Of a stretch of DNA of 30,718 nt, positions 8,168 to 15,403 are shown one piece after another (position 1 is the stretch's first letter; each line of letters begins with the position of its first letter). The position numbers and the translations under genes were made by a program. The notes under the pieces are model-generated. The model was given only the letters and a program-made list of their open reading frames with translations, was not told the DNA's origin and made no database searches. Source of the stretch: CAYRWR01 sp964537555 (GTDB lineage Bacteria; Spirochaetota; Brevinematia; Brevinematales; CAYRWR01); NCBI GenBank assembly GCA_964537555.1, contig CAZIAD010000039.1:1-30718 (forward strand), written 5' to 3'.

Positions 8168-8611
8168 ATGAATATAAATACCCAAATGAGCCAGGTTGAG
8201 ATCAACCAGTTAAACGAAAGTGTCAACACTTTCAATACTACATTGAAGGAAAAACAGAAGATCGTATCTAAAAACAACCTGGGCGAAGCTGACTTTCTGA
8301 CCCTGATGATCACCCAGCTCAAAAACCAGGACCCTACCAAGCCCATGGAAGATAAACAGTTCATCGCTCAGATGGCCCAGTTTACCTCTTTGAAACAGAT
8401 GAATAACCTGGCATCTACTATGAGCACCTTTACCAAGGAATTCTCCTTTACCAAGGCAGTGGGCCTGGTCAATAAAGAGATATCCTGGACTGACCCTATG
8501 GGTATGCTGCACCAGGGTGTAGTAGAGAGCATTAAGGTCAAAGGCGGAGAAAGCTTCCTCAAAGTAGGCGAGGAAGAAGTCCAGATGTCAGAAATAAGTG
8601 AAGTAAAATAA
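8168..8611 (+). CDS. flgD: Flagellar hook-capping (scaffold) protein FlgD
   Basis: FlgD caps the growing hook and is needed for FlgE polymerisation, then is discarded. The 147-aa protein shows the conserved N-terminal block LGEADFLTLMITQLKNQDPTKPMEDKQFIAQMAQF followed by SLKQMNNL (about residues 37-80; first twenty residues LGEADFLTLMITQLKNQDPT carry most of the signal). The C-terminal part is a short beta-rich tail (VVESIKVKGGESFLKVGEEEV), so this is a compact FlgD lacking the full Tudor/FnIII region of enterobacterial versions, as is common in spirochaetes and clostridia. It has a GGGAGGG-type ribosome binding site and lies between fliK and flgE. Confidence 0.93.
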   Translation: MNINTQMSQVEINQLNESVNTFNTTLKEKQKIVSKNNLGEADFLTLMITQLKNQDPTKPMEDKQFIAQMAQFTSLKQMNNLASTMSTFTKEFSFTKAVGLVNKEISWTDPMGMLHQGVVESIKVKGGESFLKVGEEEVQMSEISEVK

Positions 8612-8642
8612 TACCATCGAGATATTATAGGGAGATGAAGTC

Positions 8643-10001
8643 ATGATGAGATCATTGTACTCAGCCGTATCCGGCTTACAGAATCACCAGACCAGGATGG
8701 ATGTGATCGGTAACAACGTAGCCAATGTCAACACCACAGGTTTTAAGAAGGGAAGAGTAACCTTCCAGGACATATTGTCCCAGACCCTGACCGGTGCTGC
8801 CAAGCCCACTGATGAAAGAGGGGGACTCAATGCCAAACAGGTAGGACTGGGTATGAACATCGCCAGCATTGATACCATCCACAACCAGGGATCGCTCCAG
8901 ACTACCGGAAAAAACACTGACCTGGCGATATCCGGAGAGGGATTCTTTGTGGCCAAGTATGGCGAAAAGACATTCTTTACCCGTAATGGTAACTTCCTCA
9001 TCGATAAAGACGGTACCCTGGTCAATTCCAACGGCCTCAAAGTGCAGGGGTGGAAACCGGCAGATGTCAATTCAGACTATATCAATCCTTCAGCCCCTCT
9101 GCAGGACATACTGATCCCCATCGGTGACAAGATAGAAGCGAAACGGACTGAAAATGTGGAATTTAAATCCAACCTGAACTCTGATACACCTGTGCTCCCT
9201 GCCGGTGCTACAGAGCAGGAGATAGCCCGTAACACCCACGCTACTTCCATACAGGTAGTGGACCCCTATGGTACAGCCCGCCGTATGGTAGTCAATTTTG
9301 AAAAGACCGGCCTCAATGAGTGGAGAGCCACAGTCTCAATAGATGGTATTCCTCAGGAAAATGTCAGAGTAGATGTAGGCCCCGCCAAGATCGATACCAA
9401 TAACCAGTTTACCCTGGCCTTTAACACCAATGGTACCCTGAGCTCAGTGACCGAGTCCGCCGGAGCCAATCCCCAGACAGATAATCAGGAGCTGCTCCAG
9501 GTCAATGTTTCCTATGTCATCCCTGACGGTACCACCCAGACCTATAACATGAACCTGGGTACCGTTGGACAGGTAGAAAAGTCTATCACCCAGTTTGCAT
9601 CACCCTTTACCACCAAGGCCTATGACCAGGATGGTAACACTATGGGCTACCTGGAGGCATTTAAGATCGATGACTCCGGAACGATTACCGGTACCTACAC
9701 CAACGGGGAAAGAAAGACCCTGGGCCAGATCGCTATGGCCAGCTTTACCAACCCTATGGGACTGGAAAAAGAAGGGGAAAGCCTGTACCGGGAGACCAAT
9801 AACTCCGGACTGGCCAATGTAGGACAGGCCCAGACCCAGGGTAAGGGTAAGATGTTAGCCGGTATCCTGGAAATGTCCAATGTAGACCTCTCAGAGACCT
9901 TTACCGACATGATCGTTACAGAGAGAGGCTTCCAGGCTAACTCCCGGGTAGTCACCACCAGTGACGAGATGCTCAGAGAGATACTGGGACTGAAGAGATA
10001 A
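8643..10001 (+). CDS. flgE: Flagellar hook protein FlgE
   Basis: FlgE is the structural subunit of the hook. The 452-aa protein has the canonical N-terminus (MRSLYSAVSGLQNHQTRMD, then VIGNNVANVNTTGFKKGRV), the D1 signature TDLAISGEGFFV near residue 92, and a C-terminal helix (DMIVTERGFQANSRVVTTSD) that packs with the N-terminal one. The N-terminus closely resembles spirochaete FlgE from memory. The protein contains no cysteine at all. Lys163 and Ser176 have the same 13-residue spacing as the Lys165/Cys178 pair that forms the lysinoalanine cross-link in Treponema denticola FlgE, with Ser in place of Cys. Two ATG codons stand in tandem at the start (8643 and 8646), after a GGGAG site. The upstream gap from flgD is 31 nt. 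Confidence 0.95.
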   Translation: MMRSLYSAVSGLQNHQTRMDVIGNNVANVNTTGFKKGRVTFQDILSQTLTGAAKPTDERGGLNAKQVGLGMNIASIDTIHNQGSLQTTGKNTDLAISGEGFFVAKYGEKTFFTRNGNFLIDKDGTLVNSNGLKVQGWKPADVNSDYINPSAPLQDILIPIGDKIEAKRTENVEFKSNLNSDTPVLPAGATEQEIARNTHATSIQVVDPYGTARRMVVNFEKTGLNEWRATVSIDGIPQENVRVDVGPAKIDTNNQFTLAFNTNGTLSSVTESAGANPQTDNQELLQVNVSYVIPDGTTQTYNMNLGTVGQVEKSITQFASPFTTKAYDQDGNTMGYLEAFKIDDSGTITGTYTNGERKTLGQIAMASFTNPMGLEKEGESLYRETNNSGLANVGQAQTQGKGKMLAGILEMSNVDLSETFTDMIVTERGFQANSRVVTTSDEMLREILGLKR

Positions 10002-10024
10002 TAAGTATTAAACAAGGATAGACT

Positions 10025-10234
10025 ATGATCGAAGTAACCAAACTGAATGACGAGAAGATAATGATCAACCCCTACCTCATAGAGACCATGGTAGAGACTC
10101 CTGACACCGTCATAGTGTTTAACTCTGGACGTAAGATCGTAGTCAAAGATAAATTTGCAGATATACGCAACCGCTTCGGAAACTTTATGGCATCTGCCAT
10201 CCGGGTGGGGCTAGAAAAATCGAAAGGGGTATAG
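10025..10234 (+). CDS. flbD: Flagellar protein FlbD
   Basis: This is the small (69-aa) FlbD-family protein found between flgE and motA in spirochaetes and Gram-positive flagellar clusters. The family fold is shown by MIEVTKLNDEKIMINPYLIE, a conserved VETPDTVIVFNSGRKIVV centre and a short C-terminal helix (FADIRNRFGNFM). Its role is not well defined; it is thought to be a cytoplasmic accessory to hook/motor assembly. It should not be confused with the Caulobacter regulator of the same name. AAGGA precedes the ATG, and motA starts 3 nt after its stop codon. Confidence 0.92.
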   Translation: MIEVTKLNDEKIMINPYLIETMVETPDTVIVFNSGRKIVVKDKFADIRNRFGNFMASAIRVGLEKSKGV

Positions 10235-10237
10235 CGC

Positions 10238-11011
10238 ATGGAAAAAGGTACACTAATCGGTGTAATCGCCGGTATCATACTGATCATTGGGGGAGCCTTT
10301 CTTGCATCCGGGGATCTGAGCATTTATGGTGACCTGCCTTCGGTATTCATCACTATCGGAGGTTCTTTTGCCTCCGTTATGATAGCTACACCCTGGAACC
10401 GTATGAAAGCGATCATCCCCATCATGCGGCTCACCTTCCAGGTCATGGATGTGGATGCGGCTGCTACCGTAGAGACCCTGGTCACTTTTGCTGAAAAAGC
10501 CCGCCGTGAAGGGGTACTGTCACTGGAAGATGACGTAGATGAGATCCCCGATATGTTCCTTAAAAAAGCCATACAGCTGGTAGTAGACGGTACTGACCCT
10601 GATATCGTGCGCCGTATTATGTATAATGAGATCTCCCAGATGGAAGAGCGGCACGGCCAATATAAAAAGATCCTGGATGACTGGGGTTATTTTGCTCCTT
10701 CCTTCGGTATGATCGGGACCCTGATCGGTCTGGTAGCCATGTTACGTAACCTGGAAGACAAGTCATCCATCGGTACTGGTATGTCCGTGGCGCTGATCAC
10801 CACTCTGTACGGAGCTATCCTGTCTAACTGGATCCTGCTCCCCATGTCATCCAAGCTGGACCTCTATAATACCCTGGATGTACTGATGAAAGAGATCGTA
10901 GTCGAAGGAGTACTCTCCATTCAGGCCGGGGACAACCCCGCCATCCTGAGAGAGAGACTGAACTCCTTTATAGCCGAATCAGAAAGAAGCTCCAGCCGCG
11001 GAGGAGAATAA
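10238..11011 (+). CDS. motA: Flagellar motor stator protein MotA
   Basis: MotA is the inner-membrane ion-channel stator subunit that, with MotB, drives rotation. The 257-aa protein has the expected four helices: two near the N-terminus (about 5-24 and 31-51) and two around 154-170 and 183-203, with a large cytoplasmic loop between. The loop holds the rotor-contacting charges (KARREGVLSLED, residues 87-98). Conserved prolines are in YFAPSFGMIGTLIGL (Pro154) and NWILLPMSSKL (Pro202). It starts 3 nt after flbD and is followed by the TTG start of motB one base after its own stop. Confidence 0.95.
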   Translation: MEKGTLIGVIAGIILIIGGAFLASGDLSIYGDLPSVFITIGGSFASVMIATPWNRMKAIIPIMRLTFQVMDVDAAATVETLVTFAEKARREGVLSLEDDVDEIPDMFLKKAIQLVVDGTDPDIVRRIMYNEISQMEERHGQYKKILDDWGYFAPSFGMIGTLIGLVAMLRNLEDKSSIGTGMSVALITTLYGAILSNWILLPMSSKLDLYNTLDVLMKEIVVEGVLSIQAGDNPAILRERLNSFIAESERSSSRGGE

Positions 11012-11012
11012 A

Positions 11013-11753
11013 TTGGCAGAAGAAGAAAGAAAGAAAAAATGTAAAAAAGAAGGCAATGGCACGCCGGCGTGGATGACCACATTCGGCGACATGAACTCCC
11101 TTCTTCTCACATTCTTCGTAGCGATCCTCACTACCGCCGAGGTAGAGGGCCGTGAGCTGCGCCTCATTCTGTCCGCCTTTACCGGCTCCTTCGGGATGCT
11201 GGACGGGGGAATGACCCTCTCTGCCGGGCCCCTGGCCGAGATGGGGCAGACCATCGAGTCCCTGCCCTCCCGTGAGGTGGGTTCCCAGCTGTCTAAGGCT
11301 ATCAAGCAGATCTCCGAGGCCCTCAAGCCCGAGCTTCGTTCCAGGCATGTGCGTATCCAGGAGACTCAAAAGGGCTATAAGATCACCCTGGCCAGTGACG
11401 TATTTTTCCGCCCCGGATCGGCTGAAATAGATTTCGATGAGGGTAAAGAGACGCTGCGCAAGATCGCCAAGATGCTGCTCAACCTGGAAGGCGCCTATAA
11501 GATAGAGATCATCGGACACACCGATAATTCCTCCATCCCCCCCGACTCCGAGATGTCCAAGCAGTTCCCTTCAAACTGGGAGCTCTCTACAGGGCGGGCC
11601 AGTTCCGTGGTACGCTACTTTGAAAACTTCGGTATCGACCCCACCAAGATGTACGCCGAAGGCCGGGGCCAGCACGAACCCCTGGAGTCCAATGACACTC
11701 CCGAGGGCCGGGCCTATAACCGCCGCATCGATATCTATATCACTCAAACATAG
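11013..11753 (+). CDS. motB: Flagellar motor stator protein MotB
   Basis: MotB is the peptidoglycan-anchoring stator subunit. The 246-aa protein has a short basic cytoplasmic N-terminus, one membrane helix with the ion-carrying aspartate (Asp26 in FGDMNSLLLTFFVAIL) and a C-terminal OmpA-like domain (about 125-243) with VFFRPGSAEIDF, IEIIGHTDN and GRASSVVRYF through NRRIDIYI. Translation probably starts at TTG (11013), because GGAGGAG lies just upstream at the end of motA and no ATG fits before the membrane helix. The coding sequence looks more GC-rich, with more C-ending codons, than flgD or cusA. It is the last gene of the operon. Confidence 0.94.
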   Translation: MAEEERKKKCKKEGNGTPAWMTTFGDMNSLLLTFFVAILTTAEVEGRELRLILSAFTGSFGMLDGGMTLSAGPLAEMGQTIESLPSREVGSQLSKAIKQISEALKPELRSRHVRIQETQKGYKITLASDVFFRPGSAEIDFDEGKETLRKIAKMLLNLEGAYKIEIIGHTDNSSIPPDSEMSKQFPSNWELSTGRASSVVRYFENFGIDPTKMYAEGRGQHEPLESNDTPEGRAYNRRIDIYITQT

Positions 11754-11764
11754 AAAACTCACAG

Positions 11765-11790
11765 CTCCCGGTATATCCGGGAGTTTTTTT
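11765..11790 (+). terminator. Intrinsic terminator of the flagellar operon
   Basis: A perfect 7-bp stem (CTCCCGG, 11765-11771, with CCGGGAG, 11777-11783) with a five-base loop (TATAT) and seven T residues lies 11 bases after the motB stop. It ends the operon cleanly after motB. Confidence 0.93.
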
Positions 11791-12127
11791 ATCCTCTCAC
11801 AGAGGCAGGTAGAACACAGAGCTTTAGGGAAAAATTCAAAGGCATCTCTCTTGTATTTTCATATAATATACCTTCAAAGCAATAACCACAGGAGACTATT
11901 TATTCTGGTGCACTGTCAGCAGCCTGCGCCATGCTCAAAGGGGGAGACTGTCATTCCCGGCTAAGATGCGGGGCCCTGTCATACCCGCACACAGATATCC
12001 CTTTTATATGCACCCTCTTTTCTCTCTGATTACTGCCCTTTTATTCCGAGCTGGCTGAGTGTGTCCTTATGCCTGCGGCACCTATTGATGAGAGCATTAT
12101 CTTTATTTGATAACTACATAAAATGCA
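11791..12127. other. Gene-free spacer with a short degenerate repeat
   Basis: No ORF with coding character is seen in these ~340 bases. Two imperfect copies of CTGTCATTCCCGG (11948-11960 and 11976-11988, differing at two positions) are spaced 28 bases apart. Between and across them lies a 6-bp inverted repeat, TGCGGG (11967-11972) with CCCGCA (11984-11989). The rest is unremarkable AT- and CT-rich sequence. Confidence 0.5.
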
Positions 12128-12159
12128 AAGAGCCCGCTCCACTAATGGAACAGGCTCTT
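12128..12159 (-). terminator. Hairpin terminator of the - strand lipoprotein gene
   Basis: AAGAGCC (12128-12134) pairs with GGCTCTT (12153-12159), and the stem is extended inward by TCCA/TGGA with two single mismatches. On the - strand it is followed by TTTGCATTTTATG. It lies about 20 bases past the lipoprotein stop codon. Confidence 0.65.
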
Positions 12160-12181
12160 CTATGGGGGAGATAATTAAGGC

Positions 12182-12664
12182 TTACTTAAGGGTCTCGGTG
12201 GCACGGCTGCCCTCTATAGGTATTATATTATAGCTGACTCTGCTGCCATCAGGGCTGACCCCGGACAGTACCAGGCTCATAGGGGTATCCCCCTCCAGAG
12301 TGAAGTTTACATTATCCCAGCTGTCTACTTCCACATCTTCCACCGTCCGGAACTTGATGCTGTCTGTACTGAAGTAAAAGTACACCGGACTTTCCCCGCT
12401 GCCTACCATCTGCGTGTCTGAGTGGCCGCTGGCTATTCCCTGTACACTGGACTGTTCTACCTCATCCCATACCATGTCCGCGCCAAAATAATACAGGTTC
12501 CCATCATAATCCTTCCAGCTGACATAATCAATATCATAGGGAGTCATATTGACTATGCGCAGACTGGCATTATCGCTAGTGATGATATCCAGTACTATAC
12601 CACAGGATGACCCTAAAAGGGCGATGATAAATGCAGCGATCACAAAATAAATCTTCCATTTCAT
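12182..12664 (-). CDS. Lipoprotein of unknown function
   Basis: I do not recognise a family. The protein is 160 aa from the preferred start at 12664, which has AGGAGG seven bases upstream and gives a lipoprotein signal (MKWKIYFVIAAFIIALLGSSC, lipobox LGSSC, Cys21). A longer reading frame with a start at 12703 would put charged residues before the signal and is not favoured. The mature part is beta-rich and acidic, with DNASLRIVNMTPYDIDYVSW near the start and repeated short Tyr/Phe strands (NLYYFGADMVWDEV, SPVYFYFSTDSIKF). It is presumably exposed in the periplasm or on a membrane surface. It is monocistronic, flanked by a downstream hairpin and by a divergent gene set. Confidence 0.75.
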   Translation of the reverse strand: MKWKIYFVIAAFIIALLGSSCGIVLDIITSDNASLRIVNMTPYDIDYVSWKDYDGNLYYFGADMVWDEVEQSSVQGIASGHSDTQMVGSGESPVYFYFSTDSIKFRTVEDVEVDSWDNVNFTLEGDTPMSLVLSGVSPDGSRVSYNIIPIEGSRATETLK

Positions 12665-12718
12665 ATTTTTCCTCCTGAATGATCTGTTCTTATAGTTAAA
12701 CACCTTCTCTTCAGTTTA

Positions 12719-12757
12719 GTGACACTTTTACAATACTTTTTTATACTATTAAGTGTC
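12719..12757 (+). promoter_or_regulatory. Sigma-70 promoter with flanking dyad ahead of the pspC genes
   Basis: GTGACA (12719-12724) and TATACT (12742-12747) are spaced by 17 bases, each matching the consensus at five of six positions. A perfect 7-bp inverted repeat, GACACTT (12721-12727) and AAGTGTC (12751-12757), overlaps the -35 on one side and the expected start site on the other, the layout of a repressor operator. A second TATACT (12779-12784) lacks a good -35. Confidence 0.6.
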
Positions 12758-12811
12758 CTTTTTTAGTGCTTTCTGTGTTATACTACTAATGGGAATAAGG
12801 GAGGAAAGAGC

Positions 12812-13036
12812 ATGAAAGATGCAAGAAAACTTTACCGCAGTACCAAAGACCAGCGCATAGCCGGGGTCTGTTCCGGACTGGCGGAATACCTGGATACCGA
12901 TGTCAGTATTATCCGTATCATCTTTCTTTTTGCTATTCTGCTGGGAGGTACAGCCGGGCTACTTTATCTCATCATGTGGCTGGTAGTGCCGGTAGAGGAT
13001 GAGGTCCGATCCCTGGACTCAGACAAAAAAGAATAA
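12812..13036 (+). CDS. Small PspC-domain membrane protein
   Basis: This 74-aa protein is essentially one PspC domain: a basic start (KLYRSTKDQRIAGVCSG), LAEYLDTDVSIIRIIF, and a membrane helix (about 34-57, FLFAILLGGTAGLLYLIMWL) ending in VVPVEDE. PspC domains belong to envelope-stress (phage-shock) systems, where they sense membrane damage or tether other proteins. There is no PspA or PspF in the window. GGGAGGAAAG stands before the ATG. It is followed 47 bases later by a larger protein with the same domain, so the two probably act together. The charged C-terminal tail is cytoplasmic. Confidence 0.9.
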   Translation: MKDARKLYRSTKDQRIAGVCSGLAEYLDTDVSIIRIIFLFAILLGGTAGLLYLIMWLVVPVEDEVRSLDSDKKE

Positions 13037-13083
13037 ACCCCTGAGGGTCTGCTTAAATAAAATATCACATTGGAGAGGAAAAT

Positions 13084-14424
13084 ATGACAGAAGATACTAA
13101 AAAGACTATACGTCTTTCCCAGCATGACCGGGTCATAGCCGGAGTATGTGGCGGGATTGGGCATTTCCTGAAGCTGGACTCCTCCATAGTCCGTATTATC
13201 TTCATACTTTCCTGTTTTATCCTGGTAGGACTACCTGTCCTCCTGTATTTTATCCTCTGGATCATCCTCCCCAAAGAGAGCCTCCAGGAAGCCCTCTCAG
13301 AGGAGGAAAAAGACCAGTTACAAAAAGAGGGCCGCAAGCAGAAAAAAAAGGCCAATGTATGGGTTTCTTTGATATTTGCCCTCATGCTCATTATGATCGG
13401 GATCAGCCTGGCTATCCCTGACTCAAAATTTCTGCTTAAGGATGCCGGAATCCTGCTCTTTTCCGCTGCATTTTTACTGCTGGCTATCAAGATCGGTACT
13501 GTAATGGTGGAGGATAAGAAATATTCACCGGTATCCCTGGCGGTGATCATTATTCTGGGGACTTTGTCGGTGTTTATTCCCCTCATTTCTTATGAGATAC
13601 TGAAGTTTGGCGTTCTCCTGGAATATGCCAAATTCACCCTGCCTGCTATTCTGATCCTGGGAGGGATCATTATCATCCTGAACTCTACTAAAAGTGACTG
13701 GGCCCGGACCATAGGCATGATACTGACAGTGGCCATCTTTGCTTCCCTGGGAGTCCTCTCGGTAATAAAGGGAAATTATTCCATCAGTGAAAAATTTGCC
13801 AACCATAAAAAGGAATGGATGAACTGGGTCAGCCTGGCCGGCACTCAGAATCACGGGAATTTTCAGATGCAGCTCCGGGATGATCCTGCTACCCGTTATT
13901 ATGACTACCTCATAAAAAACAATGCCGGCTCTATGAAGATACGTGCCCAGGAAGCAGGCATAGACATAGAGGGCCGGGGTATTACGCCCCAGATAGAGAC
14001 TAATCTGAATACCGGAATCATGAGCCTGACCCTGGAAAATAAAGCAGCCGATACCCGTATTACACTCCCCCAGTTTAAACCGGGTGATATGAAGATACTC
14101 ATAGGAGCCGGAGAGATCGATGCAGACCTGGCTGGCCTGGAGATACGTAAACTGGGCCTCATGGTAAATCTGGGCAGCGCGGATATAAAAGTGGGCCCCC
14201 GGACCCGGACTATAGATGTGCAGCTCAATGCCGGGGAAGTGACTCTGGAGCTGCCTGTGGACAGTACTATCCGCCTCGAAGTCAAAAACCATCGGGCCAT
14301 GGTAGATATCCCCAGGGGATTTATTTTCACGGATAATGCCTATATCTACAAAGGCAAAGGCGGCCCGGAAATACTGGTCACAGCTCAGATCAATGCCGGC
14401 AGCATTCGCATAGAACTGGATTAG
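13084..14424 (+). CDS. PspC-domain membrane protein with C-terminal toastrack (LiaF/DUF4097-like) domain
   Basis: The 446-aa protein begins with a PspC domain (about 1-63, with KTIRLSQHDRVIAGVCGGIG and a first membrane helix). Five further hydrophobic helices follow (about 94-113, 118-140, 147-170, 179-197 and 204-225) and then a C-terminal region of repeated short beta strands (about 265-446; e.g. MKILIGAGEIDADLAGLEI, LGLMVNLGSADIKVG, LNAGEVTLELP). That C-terminal pattern is the right-handed beta toastrack fold of LiaF-type proteins. Combinations of PspC with a toastrack are known in envelope-stress modules of many bacteria. It probably senses membrane stress and relays it through the toastrack domain; the partner is not visible. 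GGAGAGG lies upstream. It is preceded by the small PspC gene and followed by yjbQ after 11 bases. Confidence 0.87.
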   Translation: MTEDTKKTIRLSQHDRVIAGVCGGIGHFLKLDSSIVRIIFILSCFILVGLPVLLYFILWIILPKESLQEALSEEEKDQLQKEGRKQKKKANVWVSLIFALMLIMIGISLAIPDSKFLLKDAGILLFSAAFLLLAIKIGTVMVEDKKYSPVSLAVIIILGTLSVFIPLISYEILKFGVLLEYAKFTLPAILILGGIIIILNSTKSDWARTIGMILTVAIFASLGVLSVIKGNYSISEKFANHKKEWMNWVSLAGTQNHGNFQMQLRDDPATRYYDYLIKNNAGSMKIRAQEAGIDIEGRGITPQIETNLNTGIMSLTLENKAADTRITLPQFKPGDMKILIGAGEIDADLAGLEIRKLGLMVNLGSADIKVGPRTRTIDVQLNAGEVTLELPVDSTIRLEVKNHRAMVDIPRGFIFTDNAYIYKGKGGPEILVTAQINAGSIRIELD

Positions 14425-14435
14425 GGGCTACTCCT

Positions 14436-14855
14436 ATGAAGAGTTTTAGAAAAGAATTGTGGTTTAATACCGATAAACGCATGCAGTTTATAAATATCAC
14501 GGCGGATGTCGATGCTGCCCTCAGGGAAAGTGCCATACAGGAGGGACTGTGCCTGGTCAATGCCATGCATATCACCGCCTCGGTCTTTATTAATGACAAT
14601 GAGCGGGGCCTCCTCCAGGATTATGCCCACTGGCTGGAAGAACTGGCTCCCCATGAACCTCTCTCCCGCTATCTGCACAACAACACCGGTGAAGACAACG
14701 GAGATGCTCATCATAAGCGGCAGATCATGGGACGGGAAGTGGTAGTGGCAGTCACTGAGGGCAGGCTGGACTTCGGCCCCTGGGAACAGATTTTTTACGG
14801 TGAGTTTGACGGCCGCCGCCGCAAACGAGTCCTGGTAAAGATCATAGGAGAATAA
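14436..14855 (+). CDS. YjbQ/UPF0047 family protein
   Basis: The 139-aa protein has all landmarks of the UPF0047 fold: MHITASVFINDNE (His45, Asn53, Glu56), GEDNGDAHHKRQIMGREV (residues 85-102) and LDFGPWEQIFYGEFDGRR near the end. The family is reported to include proteins with weak thiamine-phosphate synthase activity, and crystal structures show a metal/phosphate site, but the real cellular role is unsettled. The common HTTA motif reads HITA here. It starts 11 bases after the toastrack gene, and its stop codon shares one base with the ATG of the macro-domain gene (TAATG), which suggests translational coupling. Confidence 0.88.
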   Translation: MKSFRKELWFNTDKRMQFINITADVDAALRESAIQEGLCLVNAMHITASVFINDNERGLLQDYAHWLEELAPHEPLSRYLHNNTGEDNGDAHHKRQIMGREVVVAVTEGRLDFGPWEQIFYGEFDGRRRKRVLVKIIGE

Positions 14856-15403
14856 TGAAAGATTTTATTAAGGGCTTTGTCAGGGTAGAGAAAGGTGACA
14901 TCACCCTACTCAAAGTAGATGCCATAGTGAATGCAGCCAACAGCTCTCTGCTGGGTGGCGGCGGGGTGGATGGGGCTATACACCGTAAGGGTGGCCCGGA
15001 AATATTAAATGCCTGCCGGGAACTCAGGGACAAGCAATACCCTCAGGGCCTGATGGCAGGCCAGGTGGCAGCCACCAGTGCCGGGAATCTCTCCGCCCGC
15101 TATGTCCTGCATGCCGTAGGGCCGGTGTGGCAGGGAGGACATTATAATGAGGCTTCATTGCTGCGCAGTACTTACATCAATACCCTGCTTTTGGCCCAGC
15201 AGCTGGGCATCACCAGTATCGCCTTTCCGGCTATTTCTACCGGAGTATACAGCTTTCCTTTTGACAGATCCATATCCATAGTCTCCAGTGTACTCACAGA
15301 TTTTTCCACCCACAGAGGCTCCCTGCAAAAAATACACCTGGTATTATATTCAGAAGAAGATTACGAGGAATTCCTGGGAAAGACTAATTTAGACCCTGAA
15401 TAA
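14855..15403 (+). CDS. Macro-domain protein, O-acetyl-ADP-ribose deacetylase type
   Basis: The 182-aa macro domain is of the MacroD/E. coli YmdB type. It has DAIVNAANSSLLGGGGVDGA (residues 22-41; Asn29 and Asp39 match the catalytic Asn25 and Asp35 spacing of E. coli YmdB), AVGPVWQGG and the loop ISTGVYSFP near residue 128. These enzymes hydrolyse O-acetyl-ADP-ribose or remove ADP-ribose from proteins in the cytoplasm. It is the last gene of the pspC run, overlapping yjbQ by one base. Its 3' end overlaps a - strand gene by 20 bases, and no terminator is seen between them. This is not related to the phosphodiesterase also called YmdB further along in this window. Confidence 0.93.
   Translation: MKDFIKGFVRVEKGDITLLKVDAIVNAANSSLLGGGGVDGAIHRKGGPEILNACRELRDKQYPQGLMAGQVAATSAGNLSARYVLHAVGPVWQGGHYNEASLLRSTYINTLLLAQQLGITSIAFPAISTGVYSFPFDRSISIVSSVLTDFSTHRGSLQKIHLVLYSEEDYEEFLGKTNLDPE

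Noticed and set aside
10968..11519. 183-aa open frame on the - strand
   Set aside because: It is antisense to motB and arises from the GC-rich codon choice there.
11620..11964. 114-aa + strand open frame past the motB end
   Set aside because: It runs through the motB coding end and the intrinsic terminator in another frame, with no ribosome binding site.
11948..11989. Possible CRISPR-like repeat
   Set aside because: Only two imperfect short units are seen, with no spacers of regular length and no cas genes nearby.
13525..14292. 255-aa open frame on the - strand
   Set aside because: It is antisense to the PspC/toastrack gene, whose sense frame is well supported; the frame has a random-like, His/Tyr-rich composition.
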